A stretch of 64,000 nt of DNA from Halobacteriales archaeon QS_4_70_19 (GTDB lineage Archaea > Halobacteriota > Halobacteria > Halobacteriales > Haloarculaceae), in assembly GCA_003020985.1 (NCBI GenBank), contig PXRM01000022.1, forward strand, positions 1-64,000. Reading direction: 5' to 3'. A program made the position numbers and the translations under genes. Shown here piece after piece: positions 51,080 through 63,676 of this stretch. How positions within the stretch are numbered: position 1 is the first letter of the stretch; each line of letters starts with the position of its first letter. The notes beneath the pieces were generated by a model. The model was not told where the DNA came from and searched no databases. It saw only the letters and a program-made list of their open reading frames with translations.

Positions 51080-51196
51080 TCACTCCGCGGTGGTGTCGGT
51101 GCCGGGAACCTCGGCCTCGGCGGTCGGGTCGTCGCCGCCCTCGGGGGCGACGAAGAGTCCGAGGATGCCGACCCCGGTGATGGCAAGGATGTCAGA
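51080..51196 (-). pseudogene. Truncated 38-residue coding remnant
   Basis: The frame reads SDILAITGVGILGLFVAPEG and GDDPTAEAEVPGTDTTAE, then TGA. The first part looks like a membrane segment and the tail is normal haloarchaeal acidic sequence, but there is no start codon and a TAA precedes it in frame (51197-51199). It appears to be the 3' end of a gene whose 5' part was lost. Confidence 0.35.
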
Positions 51197-51309
51197 TTAT
51201 CCCCGTTCATTGCGATTATCTCCACGCTACCCCGTGTAACCGGTATTTGGAGTCGAAAGCGTCGACGTTTCGAAGAAACCAGCAGTATCCGCGGACGGCT
51301 CCCCGCCGC

Positions 51310-52593
51310 TCAGGTCACGCCGCCGTCCGGGCCGTCGTACCCCTCGTGTTCGCCGGCGTCCAGTACCGACCGGATGGCGTCGATGCCGTCCCAGACGTCC
51401 GTGAAGCCGGCGTGGGTGGGCGCCGGGCAGAGACGGACCACGTCCGGCGGGCGGAAGTCGACCACCACGTCGCGGGCGGCGAGCGCCTCGCAGATGCCGT
51501 ACGCGTCCGGGTGCTCCAGCGCGACGTGGCCGCCGCGCCGGGCGGGGTCACGGGGGGTCGCTACCTCGCACTCCGAGAGGCGCCGGTCGGCGAGGTCGAT
51601 GAGGTAGTCGGTGAGCGCGAGCGAGCGCTCGCGCAGGGCCGCCACGTCGACGTCGTGCTCGTCGAACAGGTCGAGGACGCCCCGGAGCGGCGCCATCGAC
51701 AGCAGCGGCGGGGTCCCGATCTGCCACGCACCCGCACTGTCGGCGGGCGTGAACCGGTCGTGCATCTCGAACTGGGTCGCCTTCTCGTGGCCCCACCAGC
51801 CCGCCAGCGACGGCATCGTCCCGTGGTGGCGGCGGTTGACGTACAGCCCGGCGACGGCGCCGGGGCCGCCGTTGAGATACTTGTAGCCACACCAGACCGC
51901 GAAGTCGACGCCCAGCTCCGCGAACTCGTGTGGGACGACGCCGACGGAGTGGGCGCAGTCGAAGCCCACGACCGCATCGTGGGTGTGGGCGGCCCCCGTG
52001 ATGGCCTCGATGTCGAGTAGCTGTCCCGAGCGGTAGAGGACCGACGGCATCAGGACGACGCCCACGTCGGGGTTGGCCTCCAGCGCCGCCGTCACGTCCG
52101 CCGCGTCGATGGTCCGGCCGTCGCGCGACTCGACCGCCACGAGGCCGGCGTCCGGGTCGAGGCCGCGCTCGCGGAGCTGTGCGCGGACGGCGTAGTGGTC
52201 GCTGGGGAAGTCGAGTTCGTTCGCCAGCACCGTCCCGCCCGCGGACTCGCGGAGGAAGGTCCCGACGAGGGTGTGGACGTTGACCGTCGTGCTGTTGGCG
52301 AGGACGACCTCGTCCGCGCGGGCGCCGACCATCGGCGCGACCCGCGACCCCAGGCGCTCGCCGTACTCGAACCAGTCCGACTCGCTCCAGCCCTCGACCC
52401 CCAGGTCGCGCCACTCGTCCACGAGGTCCCGGACGGCGGTCGCTGCGTGGTCGGAGACGGGGCCCAGCGAGTTCCCCTCCAGGTACGTCCCCGGCGCGTC
52501 GAACGCGTCCGCGAGCGACCAGCCCGTCTCGTCCCGCGCGACCGCCCAGTCGCGCGTCAGTCGCTCCGGACTCCCGTCCGGCGTTTCGGTCAT
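51310..52593 (-). CDS. kynU: Kynureninase
   Basis: A 427-residue PLP enzyme (from ATG 52593; an in-frame ATG at 52620 is also possible). TYLEGNSLGPVSDHAATAVR is the family opening. LANSTTVNVHTLVGTF follows, and the PLP lysine is in AVWCGYKYLNGGPGAVAGLY. TPADSAGAWQIGTPPLLSMA matches kynureninase. It cleaves kynurenine to anthranilate and alanine. No other kynurenine gene is adjacent; trpB is 10 kb away. Confidence 0.93.
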   Translation of the reverse strand: MTETPDGSPERLTRDWAVARDETGWSLADAFDAPGTYLEGNSLGPVSDHAATAVRDLVDEWRDLGVEGWSESDWFEYGERLGSRVAPMVGARADEVVLANSTTVNVHTLVGTFLRESAGGTVLANELDFPSDHYAVRAQLRERGLDPDAGLVAVESRDGRTIDAADVTAALEANPDVGVVLMPSVLYRSGQLLDIEAITGAAHTHDAVVGFDCAHSVGVVPHEFAELGVDFAVWCGYKYLNGGPGAVAGLYVNRRHHGTMPSLAGWWGHEKATQFEMHDRFTPADSAGAWQIGTPPLLSMAPLRGVLDLFDEHDVDVAALRERSLALTDYLIDLADRRLSECEVATPRDPARRGGHVALEHPDAYGICEALAARDVVVDFRPPDVVRLCPAPTHAGFTDVWDGIDAIRSVLDAGEHEGYDGPDGGVT

Positions 52594-52685
52594 TGCTTCG
52601 GTGTACGGGCCGACCGACATGCCTCTTGTGTCGGACGCCGGCGCGAGGAACGGTCGACGGTGCGGTCGCCCACCAGGGCCCGGAA

Positions 52686-53045
52686 TCAGGACTCCGCCGT
52701 CGGCGTGATGGCGATCTCCCCGCTCGAGTCGACCCGGACCCGGTAGCCCTCGACGACGAACTCGATGTGCCCCTCGGTGCAGGCCGTACCGTCGGGGCGG
52801 GTCCGGAACACGCGGTCCAGCCCGTCAGGGTCGACGTAGTTCGCGAAGTCGGAGATGATCGCCGTGGGGGAGACGCCGGCGACCTCCGCGACGGCGAGCG
52901 AGACGGTCGTCGTCAGCCCGTCCCTGTCGAGGTCGTGGGACGCGTAGTAGACGCCGTTCTCCTCGGCCTCGATGACGCTCGGCCCCTCGTCGTCCTGCGA
53001 CGAGCCGGGGGTCATGCCGGAGCCACTCCGGGCAGACGAGGGCAT
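52686..53045 (-). CDS. HalOD1-domain protein
   Basis: A 119-residue protein with the haloarchaeal output domain (HalOD1): VYYASHDLDRDGLTTTVSLA, VAEVAGVSPTAIISDFANYV and HIEFVVEGYRVRVDSSGEI. HalOD1 is a small domain found alone or with response regulators, thought to act in signalling. The ATG at 53045 is preceded by a TATA-like box about 20 bp away (53061-53070), so a leaderless transcript is likely. It is divergent from the SDR gene. Confidence 0.88.
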   Translation of the reverse strand: MPSSARSGSGMTPGSSQDDEGPSVIEAEENGVYYASHDLDRDGLTTTVSLAVAEVAGVSPTAIISDFANYVDPDGLDRVFRTRPDGTACTEGHIEFVVEGYRVRVDSSGEIAITPTAES

Positions 53046-53060
53046 CCTCACGACCCACCT

Positions 53061-53070
53061 CTTTTAAACA
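53061..53070 (-). promoter_or_regulatory. TATA-like box of the HalOD1 gene
   Basis: CTTTTAAACA on the plus strand (TGTTTAAAAG on the minus strand) is centred about 20 bp upstream of ATG 53045, supporting that start over the GTG at 53051. Confidence 0.5.
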
Positions 53071-53218
53071 CGCGGCGTATAGCAGGCTTTCTCGCGTGCA
53101 TCATATAGGGGGAGGGAAACCCACGGTGATAAGTCTCACGGCCGAGCCCGGGGATGAGGGGGAAGAGTGGAGAGGCAGAACGACCCGATTCAAGTGACCC
53201 CCCGCCGACGACCCGGCA

Positions 53219-54118
53219 ATGCTCGATGACACGGTGCAGATGGTCTGTGGCGGCGGTGGCGGGCTGGGCGAGGAGACGGCGGTCGCGATGGCCGAGCACG
53301 GCGCGACGGTCGTGGTCAACGACCTCGGCGTGGACGTGAGCGGCGAGGGGAGCGACGCGCAACCGGCCCAGGAGACCGTCGACCGCATCGAGGCGGCGGG
53401 CGGCGAGGCGATGGCCCACTTCGGCGACGTAGCGGACTGCTCGTACACCGAGGAACTCGTGGCCGACACCGTTGACGAGTACGGCGCGGTGCACGGCGTC
53501 ATCAACTTCGCCGGCATCCTCCGGGACTCGATGGTGTTCACCATGGACGAGGACGAGTGGGACGCGGTCGTCGACGTCCACCTGAAGGGCCACTTCTCGC
53601 TCGTCCGGGCGGTCTCGGCCCACTGGCGCGAGCGGTACAAGGCCGAGGGCGGATTCGACCGCCAGCGCGCGCTCACCTGCGTCTCCAGCGGCGTCGCGGC
53701 CGGGAACCCGGGGCAGGCGAACTACTCCGCGGCGAAGGCCGGCATCCTGGGCCTGATGCGGACGGCCGCGCGCGAACTCCACCAGTACGACGTCCGCGTG
53801 AACGCGCTCTGGCCGACGGCCCTCACCCGGATGACCGAGGACCTGCCGGCGATGGCCGGCGCCGACGAGGAGACGATGGGCCCGCAGCTGGTCCCCGGGG
53901 CGCCGGTCTTCCTCGCCAGCGAGGGCGCCGAGGACGTGACCGGCGTCACGGTCGCCATCGCCGGCGGCAACCTCGCCATCGTCTCTGACCCCGAGCGCGA
54001 GCGGACGCTCTCGAAGGACCTCGGCGAGGGGGGCGCCTGGACCGCGGCCGGGATCGACGAGCGCTGGGACGAACTCGCCGAGGGCTTCGAGACCACCCGG
54101 ATGAGCCCCGGCTACTGA
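53219..54118 (+). CDS. Short-chain dehydrogenase/reductase, MFE-2-like
   Basis: A 299-residue SDR. The NAD(P)-binding loop MVCGGGGGLGEETAVAMAEH and NDLGVDVSGEG, the NAG-like INFAGILRD, and the YSAAKAGILG active-site motif (Tyr/Lys) are all present. NDLGVDVSGEGSDAQPAQET matches the 17-beta-HSD4 / MFE-2 hydroxyacyl-CoA dehydrogenase branch. It probably oxidises a 3-hydroxyacyl-CoA. The gene is convergent with dabA. Confidence 0.93.
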   Translation: MLDDTVQMVCGGGGGLGEETAVAMAEHGATVVVNDLGVDVSGEGSDAQPAQETVDRIEAAGGEAMAHFGDVADCSYTEELVADTVDEYGAVHGVINFAGILRDSMVFTMDEDEWDAVVDVHLKGHFSLVRAVSAHWRERYKAEGGFDRQRALTCVSSGVAAGNPGQANYSAAKAGILGLMRTAARELHQYDVRVNALWPTALTRMTEDLPAMAGADEETMGPQLVPGAPVFLASEGAEDVTGVTVAIAGGNLAIVSDPERERTLSKDLGEGGAWTAAGIDERWDELAEGFETTRMSPGY

Positions 54119-54163
54119 CGCCGCTCGGCTGCTGGGGAAGGGGGGACGCTCCGGACGGCCGCG

Positions 54164-56599
54164 TCAGTCGTCCGCGACCGGGGGGACGGTCGCGAGCTCC
54201 GGCCCGGCGACCGGCTCCACCGGGACCGGCGTCCACTCCAGGTCGCCCTCGTAGTGGAACGCGCGGTGGTCCTGCGCCGGGTCGACGACGGTCAGCGAGA
54301 GCCAGCTGTTGTCCAGCAGCTCGGTCAGCGCCGCGTTGTCGGCCAGGACCTCGGTCACGCGCTCGACCGGCGCGTGGACGACCGTGGAGAGACGGAGCGG
54401 CTGGTGGTACGGCTCGTCGTCGGCCTGCATCAGCGACTGCAGCGGGAGCCCGGTCATCAGGTCGCCGCCGTTGCCCTGGTAGACCCCGACGTTCCCGACG
54501 GGGTTGTGGGTCACCTTCGACCCGCTCCCGTACACCGCGTTGTCGACCGTCGCGAAGTAGTACTGCGTGTTGATCCACTGGGTGACGACCATCGGCCCGG
54601 TCATGATGGCTTCGAGGGCCTCGCCCTCGGGGTCGGTCGTCCAGTCGTAGGAGTGGAGGAACGACCGGCCGTCGAGGTCGAGCCCGTCGGTGAGCGCCCG
54701 CGGACCGATGACGAACCCCGCGTTGCCGGCCAGCCCCCACTCCGGGCGCGTCTCCGCCCAGTCGGCGGCCCGGCGCTGCGTCTCGCGGACGCCGGCGTCC
54801 TCGTCCGCGCCCATGTCACCGGCGCGTTCGGCGGCCGCGCCAGCGCGCGCGTCCGCGAGGTCCGCGCGGAGCTGCTCGATGTCGTCCGCGTGCGTCTCCG
54901 GCACGTCGTGCGCGTACAGCTCCACCTCGTCGGTGGTCGTGTTGTGCTCGCCGGCGACGAAGACGGTGTCGTCGGGGATCTCGATGCCGCGCTCACGGAG
55001 TTCGGCCCTGACCGCCTCGTCGTTGCAGATGGCCGCGAGGACGCGGGCGTTCGGGCCGCCGGGGTTGCCGGCGCAGGCGCCGCAGTCGAGGCTCGAGTCG
55101 AACGGGTTGTTCGCCGTCTCGCTGGCGTGACCGGCGAAGACGACAACGCGGGCGAACTGCTTCCACCCCATGAGTTCGAACGCGTTCGCGGCGTACTCGA
55201 CCTTCTCGTCGAGCGTGAGCCCCTCGCGGAGTTCGTTGACCGAGTCCGGGTTGTAGTCCACCGACGGCTCGCAGAACTCGTGGGTGTCCGGGACGCGCTC
55301 GCCGGCGGTGTCGAGCAGGTGGTGGACGCGGCCCGGCAGGAGCGTCCGCGCGGTCAGGGCAGCGCCGTAGCCCGCGCCGGCCCCCTCGACGAAGCTGAAC
55401 GCGGTCGCGGCGTTGGTCGTGAGGCGCTTGACCGCCGACCGGGCGGCGTCGAGCGTCCCGTGCCAGTGGTCGTGCGCCGCCTGCTCGTCGTCCGCCGGCT
55501 TCGTGGGGTGGTCCGCGATGCGGTGTTGCGCGTCGAGGATAGGCGGGCAGGCGTCGACGGTGACGTCGGCGTCGTAGCCGGCGTAGCGCATCGGGATACC
55601 GAAGAACCCGGCGTAGCCGTGCGTCTCGTAGTCGCCGGTCGCCTCGACGTGCCGGCGGATGATCTCCGAGCGGGTGTCGATACAGAACACCAGCTGTGCG
55701 TCCGGGCGGTCGTCGGTGGCCGACCCGGCGACCGACTCGCTCGCGTCGGTGAGCGAGTCGACCAGATCCGCACGGTACGTCGCCTCCCAGGCGCTCAGCC
55801 AGACCTCGGGGAGCGGAATCCGGCCGTCGTCCGCACCGGAACCGTCGGCCGCATCCCCGGGTGCCTCGTCGGGGGTGAGCGGCGCGTCGAACAGGTCCGC
55901 GAGCGTCAGCCGGACCGCCAGATAGCCCGACAGGGTCGCCGGGTACGCCGACTGCCAGGCGTCGCCGTCGGCGGCGCGCTGCTCGAGGAACCCCGTCCAG
56001 CCCGGGAGCGCGGCCAGGTGGAACTCGAAGACGTCCTGCCACTCGCCGATGTGGTGCCCCGAGAGGCGGTCCCGGATGGCATCGACGGGGTGGTCGGGGA
56101 GGTCGGCGATCGCATCACCGTCCGGGATGTCGCCGTCGTGCGGGGCCACGGCCCGGAACGCCTCGTAGAACCCCTGCTCGCGGTTCGGCATCGACCACTC
56201 CGCCCGCCCCTGGTCGAAGAAGGCCGCCAGCCACTTCGTCAGCACCGCGTCGACCCGATCGGTGGCGGTCGTCGACCCGCCCGTCGCAGCGGGTGCCTCG
56301 TCGGCCGCCATGCGGTCGAGCGACGCCTCGGGGTCGCCCTCGTAGCCGTGGTCAGCCAGCTGCGTCTCGACGATGTCGGAGTCGACGGGCCCGCGCTCCC
56401 GGGCACGGCGGAACACTTCGGCGCTCGGGTAGCCGTCGCCCCCGAGCACCTGCTCGGCGTCCGCGACGGCCTCGTGGAACGGCCGGTCCTCGAACCCGGC
56501 GAGCGGGTTCGCGGTCACGAACGAGTGGAGCGGCCAGACGGACCCGACCGCCTCGGCCGCCGCGTCGATACTCTCCTCGATTCCGGATTCAGTACTCAT
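54164..56599 (-). CDS. dabA: DabA, probable inorganic carbon transporter subunit (UPF0753)
   Basis: An 811-residue protein of the DUF2309/UPF0753 family, a beta-carbonic-anhydrase-like partner of DabB. Zinc ligands fit QLVFCIDTRSEIIRRHVE (C and D of CxDxRS, about residue 307) and VVFAGHASETANNPF...CGACAGNPGG (His and Cys, about residues 488-515). It hydrates CO2 to bicarbonate in an energy-driven manner when complexed with DabB. The start ATG 56599 overlaps the end of dabB by 11 bp, so the two are one operon. The other end is convergent with the SDR gene. Confidence 0.95.
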   Translation of the reverse strand: MSTESGIEESIDAAAEAVGSVWPLHSFVTANPLAGFEDRPFHEAVADAEQVLGGDGYPSAEVFRRARERGPVDSDIVETQLADHGYEGDPEASLDRMAADEAPAATGGSTTATDRVDAVLTKWLAAFFDQGRAEWSMPNREQGFYEAFRAVAPHDGDIPDGDAIADLPDHPVDAIRDRLSGHHIGEWQDVFEFHLAALPGWTGFLEQRAADGDAWQSAYPATLSGYLAVRLTLADLFDAPLTPDEAPGDAADGSGADDGRIPLPEVWLSAWEATYRADLVDSLTDASESVAGSATDDRPDAQLVFCIDTRSEIIRRHVEATGDYETHGYAGFFGIPMRYAGYDADVTVDACPPILDAQHRIADHPTKPADDEQAAHDHWHGTLDAARSAVKRLTTNAATAFSFVEGAGAGYGAALTARTLLPGRVHHLLDTAGERVPDTHEFCEPSVDYNPDSVNELREGLTLDEKVEYAANAFELMGWKQFARVVVFAGHASETANNPFDSSLDCGACAGNPGGPNARVLAAICNDEAVRAELRERGIEIPDDTVFVAGEHNTTTDEVELYAHDVPETHADDIEQLRADLADARAGAAAERAGDMGADEDAGVRETQRRAADWAETRPEWGLAGNAGFVIGPRALTDGLDLDGRSFLHSYDWTTDPEGEALEAIMTGPMVVTQWINTQYYFATVDNAVYGSGSKVTHNPVGNVGVYQGNGGDLMTGLPLQSLMQADDEPYHQPLRLSTVVHAPVERVTEVLADNAALTELLDNSWLSLTVVDPAQDHRAFHYEGDLEWTPVPVEPVAGPELATVPPVADD

Positions 56600-58073
56600 T
56601 GTAGTCCTCCTTGGATGTCAGCAGGGTGTCGGCCGCCGGCTGGGACGCGTTCAGCAGCGCGACGTACAGCCGGTCGCTGCGTCTGTAGATGCCGCTCTCG
56701 ACGGCGAGGTAGGCCAGGACGAACGCTACGGCGACGAGCCCGTGGACCACCGTCAGTTCCGCGGGCTGGCCGACCGCGGGCAGCCCGGCCAGCAGCCCCT
56801 CGATCAGCTGGTACAGCCCGGCGTAGATCGCGATGGCCGGCAGGGCGACCAGCGGGACGGCCCCGTAGCGGACCGCGGCCGGGACCGATGCGGTCCCGAC
56901 GATCTCGCGGGCGGTGTGCAGCACCGTCAGGACCACCACCAGCGTGAGCAGGAGTCCGCTGTCCAGCTCGGTCCCCTTGCCGGTGAGCAGGGCGAACAGG
57001 CCGCCGCCCGCGAGCGCGGTGAGGGCGATGACGACGACGCCGACGGGCCCGGCTGACCCGGACTTCGTCGCCGCCGGCGGCTCGTGGGCGACCCGGCCCC
57101 CCGACGCGAGGAACTGATACGCCTTGTAGAACCCGTGCAGGATCAGGTGGGCGATGGCGGCGCCGAAGAAGCCAAGCCCGGCCTGCATGATCATAAAGCC
57201 CATCTGCCCGACCGTCGAGCAGCCGAGTTTGCCCTTGACGTCCGTCTGGACGGTCTTCAGGAGCTTCCCCAGGAGCGCGCTCGCGGCTCCGACGAGCACG
57301 ACCCCGAGCATGAAGCCGGCGTCGACGGTGACGACGGGCGCGAAGCGCACCAGCAGGATGCCGCCGGCGTTGACGAAACCGGCGTGCATCAGTGCCGAGG
57401 CGGGCGTCGGAGCCGTCATCGACGAGAGCAGCCACGTGTGGAAGGGGACGAGCGCCGACTGGACCATCGCCGCCAGCAGGAGTGCCCCGGCCGCCGCCAG
57501 CACGACGGTCGACGGGGCGGTCCCGACGGCCGACGCGATCCCCGAGACCGTCGTCGCGCCGGTTTCCCACCACAGCGTCGCCAGTCCGACGACGAGCAGG
57601 CCGCTGCTCGCGACGAAGTACCGGCGTGCGAGGGCGGCTGCGGCCTGTGCCTGGGGCCAGTCCTCGGCGTGGCCGATCAGGTCGGCCATCACGAGCCCCA
57701 TCGCGAGCCACGCGATGCCGAACAGGACGAGGTGGTCGGCCGCGACCAGCACCATCACGACCAGCGTGAACGCGAACACGCGGCCGAAGAAGCGGTCGAT
57801 GGTCCGGCTCCCGGCCATGTACCGCCGCGAGTAGCTGTGGACGATCCCACTGAAGAACGTGACCGCCACCCACATCACGACGGTCAGTCCGTCGACGGCC
57901 ACGAGGCCCGCGAACGCCCAGCCCTCGCCGGTCCAGAGTCGGGCGGCGAGCACACCGAGACACGCGGCCCACAGAAGCCACACGAGTCGCGTCAGCGCCG
58001 TCGGCACGCGAGAATCCGAACGTTCCGGTGTCGGAAGCTGTCCCACGGTCGTCGCCCCGTCGTGTCCTGTCAT
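56589..58073 (-). CDS. dabB: DabB, membrane subunit of DAB inorganic carbon pump
   Basis: A 494-residue polytopic membrane protein of the NuoL/MrpA (complex I antiporter) fold, with about 14 helices. WVAVTFFSGIVHSYSRRYMA and WLLSSMTAPTPASALMHAGF (loop typical of NuoL: HTWLxxAMxxPTPxSALLHA) are present, as are KTVQTDVKGKLGCSTVGQMG and ILHGFYKAYQFLASG. With DabA it couples ion flow to CO2 hydration. I use ATG 58073; a GTG at 58109 is an alternative start nearer AT-rich sequence. dabB is first in the operon, overlapping dabA by 11 bp. Confidence 0.94.
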   Translation of the reverse strand: MTGHDGATTVGQLPTPERSDSRVPTALTRLVWLLWAACLGVLAARLWTGEGWAFAGLVAVDGLTVVMWVAVTFFSGIVHSYSRRYMAGSRTIDRFFGRVFAFTLVVMVLVAADHLVLFGIAWLAMGLVMADLIGHAEDWPQAQAAAALARRYFVASSGLLVVGLATLWWETGATTVSGIASAVGTAPSTVVLAAAGALLLAAMVQSALVPFHTWLLSSMTAPTPASALMHAGFVNAGGILLVRFAPVVTVDAGFMLGVVLVGAASALLGKLLKTVQTDVKGKLGCSTVGQMGFMIMQAGLGFFGAAIAHLILHGFYKAYQFLASGGRVAHEPPAATKSGSAGPVGVVVIALTALAGGGLFALLTGKGTELDSGLLLTLVVVLTVLHTAREIVGTASVPAAVRYGAVPLVALPAIAIYAGLYQLIEGLLAGLPAVGQPAELTVVHGLVAVAFVLAYLAVESGIYRRSDRLYVALLNASQPAADTLLTSKEDYNEY

Positions 58074-58495
58074 CGTTGTCTGCCGACGACCTGCATCGGT
58101 CGTCCTCACCCAGTGCTACGAACAGACTGTGCATTAAGAGTTCCTAAACGACCATATCGTTCGTCAGAGTTGGATTATAGAACGTGATAGTCACGATGTA
58201 ACACGCGTGAAGTGTTGCCAGGCCACATCGTTTCGGAGGGGCTCCCCACGGGATTCGGGACTTTCAGGAGCTGTCGGACCCGTCTACCGGGTGCTCGCTC
58301 CCACATCGGGCGGCTGGCCGCCCACCGGCTGCCGGGCAGATGGATGTTCGGCGTCCGGGCCGCTTCAGGAGTCCACGTTCCCGGACGGCGATTCGATACC
58401 GGACTGTTCGAAATGGAGGCGATATCGAACGGGCTGGGATTCCTCGGCGGCCGGAGGGTCGGCCGGCCGGCCCGTACTGGCGGGGTGCCGGGGAG
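58074..58495. other. Gap between dabB and lrp, likely control region
   Basis: About 420 bp. Its dabB-proximal part is AT-rich (about 58130-58200, including CATTAAGAG and GGATTATAGAACG), the probable dabBA promoter. The rest is GC-rich with no convincing frame (58207-58499 shows only low-complexity shadow). No RNA gene was recognised. Confidence 0.5.
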
Positions 58496-61298
<2,803 letters not shown>

Positions 61299-61319
61299 TC
61301 GCGACCGACCGGCCCGCTC

Positions 61320-62474
<1,155 letters not shown>

Positions 62475-63078
62475 ACCCCGCTCGTCGGACGCCTCACACT
62501 AAGGGATTCGTGTGCGGGAACTGGCACGACCCGTCGCCGTCGAGGGCTGTCCGGAGGAGCAGTGCTGACCCGCGGCCGGTCGTCGTGTGTCGAGTTCCCC
62601 AGAGATTCGGAGGAGAGCGAAGTCACCAAGCATCCCGGCGAGATAGCCGGAGGAATCGACCGGAACGGGGTCGGAGTTTCGCCGTGTGCCCCGCCTGAGC
62701 GGAACGGATCGGCTCCCGGTCGAAACTCGACCCTCTCCGCAGCGTCGCCACTCCTGACCAGCGAACCCATCCGCGAGCCGAACTACCCGCAGGGGACGAG
62801 AATGCAGGCGAACGGTTTGATGGTCTCGCCCGCGGTCACGACCGGTCGGTCCCGGACAGGCCCGTCGACTTCCGCGGCCTCTTTTGAATGGACTGGAGCG
62901 TTCGAATTAGAGGCGGGACGTTCTCGCGACGTTCGGCGGGCGCTTTGATCTACAACGTTCCGGAGGCACCACCTACCGGATTCGGTCGGACCAGGTGAGT
63001 ACCACCGCCGAGATGACGCCGGCGCGTGTCCGGATGGAGCCGTACGGACCGCGTTCTATCGGTTCTGGACCGTACCTC
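62475..63078. other. Gap with no convincing gene
   Basis: About 600 bp. The best frames (62562-62948 plus; 62402-62770 minus) are Ser/Arg/Pro-rich and lack the acidity and periodicity of neighbouring proteins. A possible decayed coding tail (EWTGAFELEAGRSRDVRRAL, ending 62948) was not convincing. No tRNA or clear hairpin. It lies between trpB and the lower-GC lipoprotein locus. Confidence 0.45.
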
Positions 63079-63663
63079 TCAGCCGTCCGTAGTGTCGGTT
63101 TCCGTCCCGGGATTCAGGGTCTCGTAGCGGTTCTCGCGGATGTATTCTTCAGTGAGTGCAGGTGAGTGGCTTAGAAGCTCGATACCGGCTTCGTCGCCGC
63201 CCTCGGTGAACGTGCCACGAGGAAGTGGGGGGTGGCCGGGTGTCGGCGTCGGTTCTGGCCGTCCCGACTCGCCCCAACTGACGGCGAACGAGTAGCGCCC
63301 TTTGGCGACGAACAGTTCCCAGCCCAACTCCTTCCAACGTACGCCCGCCTTATTGCCGCTATCGGCCTCGACGGGATATCGGACGACTATTACTACGTGT
63401 TCGTCTCCGTTCGGTGACTCGTAATACGTTTCGTATCCCTCAACCTCGCCTAAATCCCCGACTGATGCGTATCCCTCACTCTCGACAGTCCAGCCATTCG
63501 GTGCCGTGGGCATCAATACCTTCGGTGGCTGTGCCGTTGCGGTGGGACTCTTCTCGGTGTGCGACCGGGGTTTGGTTTTCGACGTGTTGCTATCCCCTGA
63601 TGTGTTTGTACATCCTGTGAGTGTGAAGACAGCAGAACAGGCGAGGAGTTCCCTGCGTCTCAT
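63079..63663 (-). CDS. Tat-type lipoprotein, unknown function
   Basis: A 194-residue protein: MRRRELLACSAVFTLTGCTN with lipobox LTGC (Cys18), so it is probably exported by Tat (RRR start) and lipid-anchored. A Ser/Thr-rich linker follows, then a small domain (GWTVESEGYASVGDLGEVEG, YETYYESPNGDEHVVIVVRY and WKELGWELFVAKGRYSFAVS). GC content is clearly lower than in the rest of the window, a sign of transfer. It starts 13 bp after the stop of the truncated upstream gene, so they are probably co-transcribed. Confidence 0.88.
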   Translation of the reverse strand: MRRRELLACSAVFTLTGCTNTSGDSNTSKTKPRSHTEKSPTATAQPPKVLMPTAPNGWTVESEGYASVGDLGEVEGYETYYESPNGDEHVVIVVRYPVEADSGNKAGVRWKELGWELFVAKGRYSFAVSWGESGRPEPTPTPGHPPLPRGTFTEGGDEAGIELLSHSPALTEEYIRENRYETLNPGTETDTTDG

Positions 63664-63676
63664 CGTAGGAGTCGAA

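Noticed and set aside
54254-56947. An 897-codon plus-strand frame opposite dabA
   Set aside because: Low-complexity Arg/Val/Gly translation, no domain; dabA on the other strand is complete with zinc ligands.
62562-62948. A 128-codon plus-strand frame in the gap after trpB
   Set aside because: Ser/Pro/Arg composition unlike neighbours, no promoter, no recognisable domain, and an equally open minus-strand frame overlaps part of it.
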